Both the position numbers and the translations under genes were made by a program. From Chaetoceros tenuissimus (Eukaryota; Bacillariophyta; Thalassiosirophyceae; Chaetocerotales; Chaetocerotaceae): 64,000 bases of DNA. The DNA is taken from positions 124,001-188,000 of the forward strand of contig BLLK01000032.1 in assembly GCA_021927905.1 (NCBI GenBank), given 5' to 3'. Of this stretch, positions 52,932 through 64,000 are shown piece after piece (within the stretch, counting starts at the first letter, position 1; every line of letters starts with the position of its first letter). A model generated the notes under the pieces. It ran no database searches. It was not told the DNA's origin and saw nothing but the letters and a program-made list of their open reading frames with translations.

Positions 52932-54260
52932 CTAAGGAGAATCATCTCTTAAACACCAAGACTGGATTGTGTTGCTAGATCTCTTGATATCATCGCAAAA
53001 CTTTTGCATAGGAAGAATTGAAAAGGGTTCTTCTAGCTGTATCGCAAGTTCTTCGATACCGAAAAGGAATAGACCAACCAATGCCGTTGCTGGAATCAAT
53101 GGTAGACACTGTAACGTTCCAAACGTAGTGTCAAGAACATTTTTATCATAGAAAGCATCGTACAGTGCTGTAGGTAGTAGAATCATCCAAAGAGACAAGA
53201 ATCTTCCAGTATGACGGGTATACACTAATGGAACTGGACTGGAATATATTTTCTCGCAGACTCCGATACAGTCGCCTATGATGACAAGTGACTTATCTGT
53301 TTCTACTCGTCGTTTCTCGTCGACGGGTACAGCATTGAGTGCCTTTGACGCGTGTGCCAATGCCAACATAGTTCTATCAGATGATTCAATCATCTTTTTT
53401 GCAACATGTAAATCTTTTTCAGAACCAGACGATGAGTATACTTCCATAACTTCGTTCCTATAATTTTGTTCGTCTTCAGGGCTAGATAGGCTATTCATGA
53501 GTGTTCTTGACAATAACCATATAGCATTTGAAAGTTGTGTAACCATCAAGTAGTCTTCCTCTGAACATATGTCATTATTTTCATCTACAAAAGTAGAAAC
53601 CATGCGTATCGCGTTTCTACTTTGTGCTATAACTTTGCTCCAGGTATTTCGTGCTTCTGACCACCTAGCATAGGAAGCATTTGTTTTGAAAACTAATAAC
53701 AACCCTAGTGCTGGAGAAGACAATGTAAATGGAAGCGCTGGAAGAGTCAATTTAGGAATTGAAAGTGTCGGTAATGCAGACTCTCCATTCAAAACATTTG
53801 GCATAGGCAAACTCTGTGCAAACAAAAAGTCATTCCAAACCACAACAACAGCTGCTGCTAGAGCTACGAGATGCACTTCTTCTTTCAATTGTCGAATGAT
53901 TCCAGAAAAGAACATTCCTTGTATATTCGTCACAACTTTTTCAGTATTTCGATGCTGTACCCAATCTTGATATTTGTATTCTGTTCTACGAAATTTCCGT
54001 GATTCTTCTCCGTAAGGAACTCGTCCATATTCAGCAGTAGCAGCCATCAATGATCCCGGTCGATATGATTCTGTAGATTCGTTTTTTTCCTCTTCTGACT
54101 TGGAAGAATGCAATTTAGTACATGATATCATCAGATCGGATGTCCTTGATCTAGATAAAGAATGAGGATGGCACCTCGAAGAAAAAGATGCAGTGAAAGC
54201 ACTTGCATGCTTCAAGCCTATAGCACTAGTAGCACCAAAAAATAAGAAAGATAATCTCAT
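52932..54260 (-). CDS. Plastid-targeted bestrophin-like anion channel
   Basis: Single exon, 442 residues from the first ATG at 54260. The presequence MRLSFLFFGATSAIGLKHASAF is a signal peptide ending in the ASAF motif, followed by a Ser/Arg-rich transit peptide, so plastid import is well supported. The body matches the bestrophin/UPF0187 family: TNIQGMFFSGIIRQLKEEV, first membrane helix VHLVALAAAVVVVWNDFLF, FTLSSPALGLLLVFKTNASYARWSEARNTW (the most conserved block) and late helices LWMILLPTALYDAF and IPATALVGLFLFGIEELAIQLEEPF. Plant VCCN1 and algal thylakoid bestrophins pass chloride or bicarbonate and tune proton-motive force or CO2 supply. The same role is likely here; ion selectivity is not readable. 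Confidence 0.9.
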   Translation of the reverse strand: MRLSFLFFGATSAIGLKHASAFTASFSSRCHPHSLSRSRTSDLMISCTKLHSSKSEEEKNESTESYRPGSLMAATAEYGRVPYGEESRKFRRTEYKYQDWVQHRNTEKVVTNIQGMFFSGIIRQLKEEVHLVALAAAVVVVWNDFLFAQSLPMPNVLNGESALPTLSIPKLTLPALPFTLSSPALGLLLVFKTNASYARWSEARNTWSKVIAQSRNAIRMVSTFVDENNDICSEEDYLMVTQLSNAIWLLSRTLMNSLSSPEDEQNYRNEVMEVYSSSGSEKDLHVAKKMIESSDRTMLALAHASKALNAVPVDEKRRVETDKSLVIIGDCIGVCEKIYSSPVPLVYTRHTGRFLSLWMILLPTALYDAFYDKNVLDTTFGTLQCLPLIPATALVGLFLFGIEELAIQLEEPFSILPMQKFCDDIKRSSNTIQSWCLRDDSP

Positions 54261-54713
54261 GCTATTGACCGTTTCAACAGAAATCAAAATATGTTCACAG
54301 TACTCTTCTTGTGTGTATGAGGGTAATCGAAATGTTGTGTTTTCTGCAAAAAATCCAATGCTTTGATGTGATGATGTTGTGATGCTCTCTTTCTCTCTTG
54401 AAACTACGTACGTACGTACTTTAGTCCAAAAGAAAAAGGAAAGAAAAGGAGAGGAAGAGGTAAAAAAGAATCACTGCGCCTAGCCACATAGTATAAACTC
54501 AAGTTGTTTGGTCGGACCCGCCGGTTCCCATACAAAGGTAAGAAAGGTAAGATTGGAATGAACATTCAACCCAACAAAGAATAGCATGTTCATGTTGTGT
54601 TGTATGATGCTACACTCAACATTTTTGCAGCTTTCTATCCATAATCTAAGAATACCCTGCCATTAGGCAACCAATAGTTTTCTGTATCTCAGTAGTAGCG
54701 AGTAGACGAGGTC
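54261..54713. promoter_or_regulatory. Divergent upstream region of bestrophin and DOCK-like genes
   Basis: About 450 bp. It includes an ACGTACGTACGTAC run (about 54404-54418), a short simple repeat of ACGT cores that bZIP factors can bind. Function inferred only. Confidence 0.35.
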
Positions 54714-57700
54714 ATGTCGAGGCCAAGGAGCAGAAATGACAGTCGAAATCGTTCAAGAGGACGAAATGTTCATATTCCAGAGTCTCATGATTCTTCCATT
54801 ATAAATTCCAATGCTCCCAATGGAAATAAAAGTGGTGTATTTACAAGGTCGACGCCAATGTCATCTAATCAGTACGAGATGAACAATAACGGGATCCCTC
54901 ATTTTGCAACTTTTGATCCAGTCAATTTAAATCAACATGACCATGATCACAGTTCGAATGAGTATAATCGTAGGATGAATGAGCAGTCGGTAGCACCAAA
55001 CTATGCACAACCAATTCGAAGCAAGTCTGGCAGATTTACAAATTCTTCACAGTACTCCACATCTGGAAATTCATATTCATCTAGATCAAGTAGTAGACAT
55101 CGTCGGGGTAATAGTCAAGGGACAAATTCTTTATCATCTACTGTACAAAGTAGTAATGGACATTCACATCGTAGATCTGAGTCTGCTTCCTCTGCATCAA
55201 AGTCGAGTGCTTTTGGAAAGGTATTTGGAGAAAAGAATTCATCAATGAATGCATTAGACATTGTTTCTGAAAAAATATCAGAGACTTCATCCATGTTTTC
55301 TGGTCGGGGAATGGACGCAGAAGATTTGGCAACTTTTAAAGAGGTTAATTTGAAAGCTGCAGAAATTGAATCTAAATATCACGATGGAATATATACAGCA
55401 AACAAGTCGAGATCTCAATCAGCACGTAGGAGTGAAAATAATCGTGTAAATGATAAACGTCCAATGTCAGCTGGAAATTTAAGATCGGTAAGCGTGAATA
55501 GTCAGACGAGTCAATTGCAACGGCAACATCGACGAAACAAAGATGCAACCCCTATACAGAGAAACACGAGATATGAACATAATGACAATATAGATGCGAC
55601 ATATTCAAAGCCGCCGCCAATTCCTGCAGCAGCTAGTTCCAGTATGAGTATAGAAAGTAGAAACTATGGAAAGAAATATAGAACTAGATCCAAGTCACCC
55701 ATACCCAATCGAATGTCGTCACCAAAGATTTCATCAAGGTCACGGCGGAATTTAAAGCAATCAGAAGGAAGACCGGGTCTATCGGAGAAGGATCTACAAA
55801 CTCAAAAATATTATTCCAGTAAGAAATTTACTTTTCAATCGCCTCAGCCATTGCTCACATTTCGAAAGATTGATTTGAAATTACGAACTTCCTTTGAAAA
55901 GAGAAAGTTAATGACAGTTGATGAACTATATGAACACGCAAGACGACAAGTGGAGGAAGAACAAGGTTTAGCGAGTGGTACTTTGTCACACTCTTCATCT
56001 GCAGTCAAGAGTAAATTGAAAAAAATGTCACCTTCACCGCAGTATTTAGAGCTCCTGCAAAAATTTGAAAGCATTTCACAAACACGGCATTTGTGCTGGA
56101 GTCCAGCAGCTAGTCCAGAAGCAGACCCGTTTTATGGTTGGGATTATGAAGATACTAGTGATGATGATAATGAAACTGAACAGAGCTCATCTACAAACGC
56201 TAACTCAGAAGTCAAGCGCAGAAAACGACTTGAGAAGAAAAGGAAAGAGACTGCTGCGAAGCGCTTCGGTAAATATAGGCGGATTGACATATCCGAATAC
56301 ATCAAAAATACATTACCAGATCATCAGCCATTACTAACGAATATCAAACGTAGACTCCCAATGCGGTCTGACGTTGGTTTCCCACGCGCAACGGAAGAAG
56401 AAATACAAATCAAGCAAATGGAGATCGCAAAAGAAGCACAACTAGAGGAGGTTAGTCCACGGCTGATTGTTCTTCTAGGTAGTGATGACTTGGGCCATAT
56501 TTCTGATGACGAATCATCAGCTCTGACTTTCGCTGGTGATGAAATTATGAAAGTACGCAGACTAAGATCATATGTCAAAGCGGACGTAGACAAACCTAGA
56601 TCTCAAAAGGCTCATCCAAAACCCAACATATGCTCGATTTTTGCACCACCTCTCGATGCGACATCTTCTTCCGCAGAAATATGGAGGCCTAGACCGTTCT
56701 TAGACCAACCAGTTGGTGTTGTGCGAACCATTGTAGTGCCAGCTTACATTTCGTTCGGGATCGGTGATGTAGAACCCTTAGTCTGTAGGTTATCTCTCTA
56801 CAACTTACCTAAGGGAAATAACAACAAATCGTTGCGTGGGAAGATTAGTGAAGATTTTATTTTTCCTGCTGGTGACTGGGGTGATAGACTTGAGGGAAAG
56901 AGTGGGAAAATGATTGCAGAAAAATTTGGATTAAATCCAGCTAGTTTTCAACAAAAGAATCTCGAAAAGAAGGCTCTATTTTCCTTTGACCCTACAAATA
57001 TCTGCAACAATGCAAATGATGGGAACAACATGGATTCTTTGTACCTTTATATGCAAATTATGAAAGTCGCGCACGAAGAGGCTGATGAATATTACCTTGA
57101 TACAAGTACCCCTTCTAGCTTTAAAGGATTAACAAAACGTGGCTCACAATCGAAGGGAGACTTTTCACTTCTTGGAAAACGTGCCAGAGATGCCCTTGAT
57201 ACATTTGGAACTCAATTTCTCACCCCATTTTGTTTTGGTGTCATTCCGCTTTTGAGGGGGGAAACGAATGTGTCAGATATTATTTGGCCCGATGGCTGCA
57301 CCCAAACTATGCAACTTGTTTCTTGTCAGTATATCCAAGGCAGCAAAGATGAGTTCTTAGATAAGATTCAAAGAATAGCTGAGTATGTGAAAGGAAATCC
57401 TCCTTCACCACCAGATCTCGATATATCTTTGTCAGCTGCAGATAGCGGTAGCTATGACAGCCATTCGACATTTGGATCCTTTCAACAACAGAAATCACAT
57501 GATGAAGGTAAAAAGAAAAGGCGTTTCCTCGGTCTTAAGAGCAAACGCTCCAAAGTGCAGACATCTACAGACATTCTAAATGGTTTAAAAGCAATAGATG
57601 GAGCTGCAGTCTTCTACTCCTCTATGATTGGATCGGATTTTACACAGTGCCTCCTAGAGTCTCCTAGATTTATACAAAATAACGATACTCAAACAAGGTT

Positions 57701-60700
57701 ACTTGTAGACTCGTCAGGCGATTGTGCAGTTATGTTGAATCCTGAGCAAAGTGCATCTTCTAGGCCCAAAAGATCTGACATCATACGTTTGCCACCTGCG
57801 GAAACAGATGCAGCATACAACGACTCTTTTGAGATACGAGAAGTGCTGTACTTGCCTTTGAAAGGTTGTGATGGATCATCCTTTTCCCCACTTCAGAGCA
57901 CATCCTGCAACTTTCTTTATCTCTATCCTATATCAATACTTATCGATGGTAACCATCACAAGAAAAAGGGACAATGCTACTCTATACGTATACGACTTGT
58001 CAGGCAACTGCAAAGTAAAGATTCGAAGACTTACGTAACTGAAGCTGCCATTTACAATCCTTCTTGTCTTGGAGATCCAATCTTGCAGTCAATATACACA
58101 TCAATACCTATAAATGCTACGAGGAAAAAGAATTCCTCTAGCACGGACTTCTTTTCAAGGGATGAAGTCAAAGTTCGACTTCCTAGAGTCCTAGATGGTA
58201 GTCATTTTCTTCAATTTTCATTGTACACTGTCGATATTGATTCCAATCTAGGTGAAAGAAGCGGAGGAATAAAACAAAGTTTAGTTGGGGAAACTCTGGT
58301 TCCTCTCAGTTCGACAAGTACAAATGAGGGAAGTGCTTCGAAAACATCGATAGCAATTCCAGATGGACTGCATAGAATAAGACTTGCAAACTTTGAATTT
58401 CAATTACAGTCACGATTATTCAGTCAGGTGCACGTTTGTGATCCTTCTCTTGTAGCTGTGATTCAAGAACTCTCCATAGATGAATCGGACGAGATTAGAA
58501 GACAAGGGAATGTAGGGAACCTTTTGTCTCGAATATCAAATGAATCTATTTTCAGTCATTTTCATTTGTTGTTCTATTCAAATTTGACAGCCCTTCTCGA
58601 TTTTGATTCCCCTCGATTTGACTTTGTTACTGGAGAATTCTCAAGGAACAATGATAATAGCCCGATTTTTGAGTCAGTAAAAATTTTGTTACGACTTTTG
58701 TTGAAGCTGAAAGAAATAGGTAAAAACGATGAACTACTTCGGCTCCAGTCAAGAAAATACTTCAAATACATTCTTGACTTCTTTGACAATAAACATATAT
58801 CAATTGATGCTAGTGAAGACGCAAAGGGTGCACTAGAAGACTCTACCCACATACTAGACTTTGATGATTCATTCTCACTTGGTGATGATTGGTTTGAAAA
58901 TGAGTCTCATCCAAATAAACCTAGCAGTCTGAACCCTTTATCTGCACGTATAGCTTCAAGAGGGAAAGAAATTAGACTCCGCCAAACGCTGTCTTCGTTG
59001 AAGATAAGTTCTCCTTTAAATCGTAAAGCATATGGGGTCAGTAAAACCGATAGAATGAAAGCAGAAGCTGAGCTCTATGAATCCAACCAGTATTACAGTG
59101 AACGACTTGCGGATGATGACGAAACAGTTTTGAGTGCTGCCACATGGCAGAGTCAAGCACGACAGCGTTCTTCTGCAATGTCTGTTTCAACACCAGCGCA
59201 TTCATATGACCAGGCAAAGCTTAAATTGGATGGTGCAAGCCTCTCCAAAGACTTACATAATTTGCTTTACGAAAGTGACCATGCTCCATTTGAAGCATCC
59301 GTAATGAATGGTAGCGTGGATACTCCTCTCGAAAAGGCAAAAGATTTCACAAAAAAGTTGAATACTCTTGCCGCATTACTTGTTAGACCATGTGTCACAC
59401 CGAGTGATAATAATGTTGCCGGAGATGGAGAAGGGATATCTAATACGATTTTGCAGAGTGATGATCCAAGAATTCAAGCCTTGCGAAGAAAAGTTGGGCA
59501 GAGTAACAAGGTTTGTCAATCCAAATGTTTTATTTTCTGTCAAGTTCCTCAAATTTGTCCCTAAATTTTTCAATGAAAAAAACACAGGCACCGAAGAAGC
59601 ATATCTTTGGCGGCTCGGACGATGAAGAAGAATCTCCAATCGTTAAAAGCTCAAGGTCTAAACAAATCACCTCCAATATGAGGGGACATGCTAGTGTAGA
59701 GCCGTTCGAGCTAAAATTGCATTCGCGGAATAAGGCCAACTCAGCACCTTTCGTTTATGAGATCCTGCTTCAAACATGGCTGCATTCTTTCAATAAAAGG
59801 ATGACCAGGAAAAACTCCTCGTCCGAAGAGTACATCAACCCAATGAATTTTTTACTTGTCCTTGAGTTTTTACTGCCCCTTTGTTTGAAGTCATTAGCGC
59901 TTCGTTGTTCGCAGAAAAAGAGACGAATCGAATTGATGCCATCAACTACTTTGGATAAGAAACATTTGAACATTCTAGATCCGTTAATCGCACACATTTC
60001 TTTCTCTATTGTTCTGAAGGCTAGTAATGCTGACTCAACAGCTTTCCGGGATGAATTGTTGGAAGCAAACACTTTAAACGATTCAATTATTGAATTTTTA
60101 TCAGGTCTACTTTCAGTCATACATCCGGCTCAAGCAGAAATTTTGTTGACTCGATATTTGAACACGATTCGCGACTGCGAAGAGTTGTCTGAGGATAAAC
60201 ATAGCAAGGACAACGATCAACAAATACGGTACATGCAACGCCTTCACGTTTGTCGTCAACTCCGGCTTCGAGCTGTCGAAAAAATATCAAGTTTACCTCG
60301 CTTTTTAGCCTTGAATCTCCCTCACAGATATGAAAGTGATAATAGCTACAATTCGAGTAATGCTGCTTCGTGGATAGATCAAGAAATGGGTGGAGGTGAT
60401 GATAAGAATACCTCTTTTCCTATTTCTGATGACAAATTGCCTCGGCGACACTGGTTAGCGGAGGTTCTACTCGATGATTGTTTTTCCATTTGTCATCATG
60501 CGTGTGATATGATACTTCATGGCATAGATCCTCACACAAAACAGATGAGGACGAAATCGTCTAGAATAAAACAGTCTTCCATGAAGCATCGAATACCATT
60601 ATCAAAGACTGAGTCTAAACGACAGCAATCTATTGCAAACTATGCAATAACGCTAGTTTATGACTGTATATTGCGCAAACAGGCATCAGATGAAAGATTC

Positions 60701-63088
60701 CAAGATGAAGAAGTTCTACATAGAATATCAAGTATTTGTAAGTATTGAAGAGTAACTGGCACTGTATCCTGACTTTGTTTACATCTTTGCTAACATTTTT
60801 TACAACTACAGTTTTACAGCCCATCATCAAGCACACTATAGACAGTATTTATCTACTGTCTAAATTAGAAGCGCAAGATAAAATTCGATGTACTTGGTTA
60901 ATGTGTTTAGTTTATGTTTTGCAGGAAGCACCTGAGGTCGCTATAAGGAAGGTGCTCTTATCACTTTGTAATGAGCCTGGGGTGAGTTCTAAGGCATTTT
61001 TTACCTTTCTCTTACAACAAATTCTTTCAACTCATTTGTCTTTAGCAAAATGATTCGAGGCCGAGGAAGTTCCTAGAGGCATTGTCACTTGGAGCTTCGA
61101 GTTTTCAAGGTTTTGCGAGTAAAACATATTCTTCAAGCATGACTCCGTGGTTAATTCAAGAGTCATTTAACACTATTTCTGCGGCAGCAATTGTCCTTGT
61201 TGATGAATGCTGTGATGTACTGTCTTCTAGAAGTTCATTTGAACTGAAAAATGTCACAGAAGGTGCTCTAAGTTTGCTTTTATCTATTACTTCAACACCT
61301 TTATCCTCGGTCACCCTCCTTCGGGCTTTAGGTGCTGTGTCTCATGTATTAGACAAAGTGGGAGCTATTATGTTTCTATCTTCGGCAGGAGATACATTAC
61401 AACATTGGGGGAGGATTCTTTTTTCCTTAATGAATTCAACTTCTCTTTCAGTGAGGTCAATGTCTGTCGACCTTGTCATATCTCTTTTTGGATCAATATT
61501 TAAGGAATGCGGGAGTGTCGATGACGTTTCACAGGTTTTCCTCACAGTGTTGCCTGAAGCTGTCGCGCGTGAAATATCAATGTATGGCGCTAGTAAAAAG
61601 TTGAAAAATATGGAATGCGTTGAAAAATCGTTATGGCCATTGAGAAGAGCTTTGGCAGATATAGATGATGCTGATCCGGTTGATGATGATCGAGTAGATA
61701 TTAGTCTGCAACCCTTTTTAAAACATTTTTGTAGGGCATGTCAAGCTGTAGTAGATGGAGTCTTCATTGAGATTCGATTGTTAGGTGAAGAGTGTTTGAT
61801 TGTTGGCTCTTCAATTGAAACGGTTATTGGTACCTACAGAATTTCTCATAGCGGCAAGAAATATCCACTATCATGGTTATTCGACGCCGACGAAGAGTCT
61901 ATAATCGAAATTGCAGATTTTTTTTCTTCGGAATCTTCACCAATTCAACGAATCCGTTGGCTTCTCACTCTGAAAAAGCTGCACGTCTTGAAAGGACAAT
62001 GGGTAGAAGCAGCAGAAACATTAATTCTCACGGCTCGAACAATAGCCGACGCAATGCCTCATGTGAAAAATATTTGGAGACCGTCATATTTCAAAGAATG
62101 GAGCAAACTCACCGCTCTTGCTAAGTTTAGTGACGACTTTCTTGAACCTTCTTCACTCAGTAAACAAATTGGTACGAAATGGCGGTCAAACGAGATGGAC
62201 GATGGTGTTACTAACCTCCCGTTGCCTTCGATTTCCACACTTTGTAATTTACTTTCCCTTGTGATGAAAGAGGCAATTTTTCTTTACGATAAGGAAAGTC
62301 GAACTGTTCCACTTGCATACTCAAGATCTCAGGAAGTTCTGAGAATAATAATGGGAGTTACTGAGGATCACACATCTAAATCAGCCATGCAAAATAATCG
62401 TCGCGGTTTCCGCACAAACGCACAAAATATTATAGAAGAAACAGCAAGTCTCCGAAAAGTTTCTGCTTCTATCAACGAAATTGTGACAAAACTAGCGGAA
62501 AGATTGCATCTTATTGCAGGCAATGGTTCAGCATTGACAATGACTTCTATGACTAACTTATTCAACGATTCCGATGGAGAGGAACTTGGAACTATATATG
62601 TGAGAGTGATACTGTATGGTAAAAAGATCAAGAGATTTCAAGAGAGTACTACCATTCCAACCTTTTTAGACTGGAATATCCCTTACATTTGTAGAGTACC
62701 AGATGCTGCAATAGCATCTGCTTTGAAAAATGTTCGAGGCAAAGGTGAAGAGTACAACTACTCTCTAGCAAAAGAGATATGTAAAGCATTTGCAGAACCT
62801 CTATGCCTCGCTCTACAGAATGAAGCGAATGGGCACGATGTTGTCTTTGACTACAACCTCCCAGCTTCAAATGACGTGGATGATGACAAGACGTATATTA
62901 CAGTCTCTGTCCTGACATCGAAACAATCGCGTGCAAATGATAATGTTGAATCAAAGCGATTTCATGTCATTGGCTTTGATGCTGAGACGAAAAGAGATGT
63001 GATTAGTGAAATCACTGTTGCAAAATATTTTCCTTGTGCTCTTTCGAGACAATCTGTTTTGGTCACAACAGAACGGAACGCGAGTTGA
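54714..63088 (+). CDS. DOCK-family (CZH) Rho guanine-exchange factor-like protein
   Basis: Four exons (54714-59510, 59588-60737, 60812-60981, 61046-63088) join in frame to about 2719 residues. The N-terminal ~370 residues are Ser/Arg/Asn-rich. A DOCK N-terminal region follows, including PLVCRLSLYNLPKG and FGTQFLTPFCFGVIPLL. The DHR-1 (C2-like, lipid-binding) domain spans about 1060-1250, with FLYLYPISILI, YSIRIRLVRQL, DEVKVRLPRVLDGSHFLQFSLYTV and VGETLVPL. A long helical-repeat region comes next. The DHR-2 domain begins near 2330, with IQRIRWLLTLKKLHVLKGQWVEAAETLI, then GTIYVRVILYGKKI, and stops about 165 residues later, before the final helical lobe that senses nucleotide in other DOCK proteins. 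DOCK proteins activate Rac/Cdc42 GTPases for actin control; plants have SPIKE1. First donor is GTTTGT, weaker than the others. Confidence 0.85.
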
Positions 63089-63550
63089 GAGAACAGATTT
63101 TGACTAGAAACTTGCTTGCTAGAATGCTCATGAGAAAATCAAGAGGAAAAAGTTATCTATATTCAGTTCTGATGTAATATAATGTTCATTATTTCTGATT
63201 GAAGAATATGAAGTAATCACTAGCACATTACCATGTTAATCGTGGCGTCCTTCAATATGTTTCAACAAGAAAGGTATTATCTAACAATAATGAAGGTTGC
63301 GAATTAAAACTATCGACCAAACGCGGAGAACATTGGTGTAAATTTGATGCCGACTCTTGTCAACCAGTAAAATGATGAGAACACGGGAAACCCAGAAAAG
63401 TAAAAAACGAGAACACCCGATCAGTATATTTTCTTCATTTTTAGCATTTGTGTGAGGTGCTCATAAAAATCAATCGTAAAAATCTAATAACAAAATCTTA
63501 TACAGAACAGAGAAGAAATAGAATAAAAGGATAACAGAAGAACAGAGAGA
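63089..63550. other. Intergenic region after the DOCK-like gene
   Basis: About 460 bp. I searched it for the missing C-terminal DHR-2 lobe and found no matching exon. AT-rich, with no other feature recognised. Confidence 0.4.
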
Positions 63551-63966
63551 ATGAAATTCAAATTACTAGAATACACCCTTTTCTTGTCTCCTCCACTTTT
63601 CAATGGCATTGCATATGGAATTGATTTCCATACAATTCGTGGTGCTCCCGAAGCCCTAATGGTGAGATCTTGATTGCCTATAATATATGCTTTCAAACTT
63701 TTCCATAGCTTTAGAATGATGTACTGAAAAATCTTGTTCCTATTCACTACAAATTGTACCTAATTTCTTGTCCACTTCATTTATTTTTAAAGACTTTGAA
63801 TCGTAAGGAAATGAAAAATGATTCAAATGCAGACAGTTGCATCAGTAGGGACGTGACTGATCTTCCTCCTAAATTTGCATTTCACAATGAAGGAAGAGGA
63901 GGATGGAACAAATTCTGGAGAAGAGGAGGTGATGAAAAGAACAACGGCAGCATGAAGAGTACTAAG
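63551..63966 (+). CDS. Unrecognised protein, first two exons (gene runs off right edge)
   Basis: Two candidate exons, 63551-63661 (37 codons from an ATG) and 63793-63966 (58 codons), both phase 0. They are joined by a GTGAGA...AAAG intron and followed by a GTACGT donor at 63967. The N terminus MKFKLLEYTLFLSPPLFNG could be a signal peptide. The second exon is polar, with a WNKFWRRGG patch and Lys/Asn-rich ends. No family is recognised. Support is the open frame, the splice signals and phase agreement only. An overlapping minus-strand frame (63484-63747) looks less protein-like. Confidence 0.45.
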
Positions 63967-64000
63967 GTACGTTTGTTTCTGTTTTGTAAGATGGAATACA

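Noticed and set aside
63089-63200. Possible continuation of the DOCK frame in another phase (ELREQILTRN...)
   Set aside because: The shifted frame does not resemble the DHR-2 end and stops soon; no supporting splice signals.

Overview
The window is nuclear DNA of a photosynthetic stramenopile, most likely a diatom. It is AT-rich and gene-dense. Genes lie on both strands and are intronless or split by short GT-AG introns of about 60-230 bp, often with a CTAAC-like branch site. Three markers support the assignment. An isopentenyl-diphosphate isomerase gene is spliced in frame to squalene synthase (3084-5499). An S-adenosylmethionine decarboxylase, an aminopropyltransferase and a SET domain form one protein (16785-19659), an architecture described for diatom long-chain polyamine biosynthesis. 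Two presequences carry the ASAF plastid-import motif (33717-34865 and 52932-54260).

Layout. 0-10 kb: the start of a mitochondrial PDK/BCKDK-type kinase running off the left edge, a tRNA-Asn, a La-motif protein, the IDI-squalene synthase fusion, an ARL8-like GTPase, a 7TM receptor, and a 1.1 kb non-autonomous PIF/Harbinger-like transposon. 10-20 kb: MsrA, a mitochondrial carrier, a TauE/SafE transporter, PRPP synthetase and the polyamine fusion. 20-30 kb: a secreted cysteine-repeat protein, a G3BP-like RNA-binding protein, a double-MYND protein, a 1301-residue TPX2-like repeat protein and a small secreted protein. 30-41 kb: an SRPK kinase, a plastid SDR, V-ATPase subunit G, a PA/RING-H2 ligase, a propeller-type glycosidase-like protein, a MITE-like repeat island and a zinc-knuckle protein. 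41-64 kb: an SDN-like exonuclease, PDCD5, a membrane-anchored TPR protein, a ThrE-family transporter, a protein kinase, a plastid bestrophin, a 2719-residue DOCK-family protein, and the start of an unrecognised gene at the right edge.

Most neighbours are functionally unrelated housekeeping genes, and many are arranged as divergent pairs sharing 350-600 bp upstream regions. No operon, CRISPR array, retroelement or virus-like element was seen. Exon boundaries were read by eye from splice signals, reading phase and family motifs. Nearly all junctions keep a continuous frame, but none has transcript support. Family names rest on remembered motifs, not on searches.
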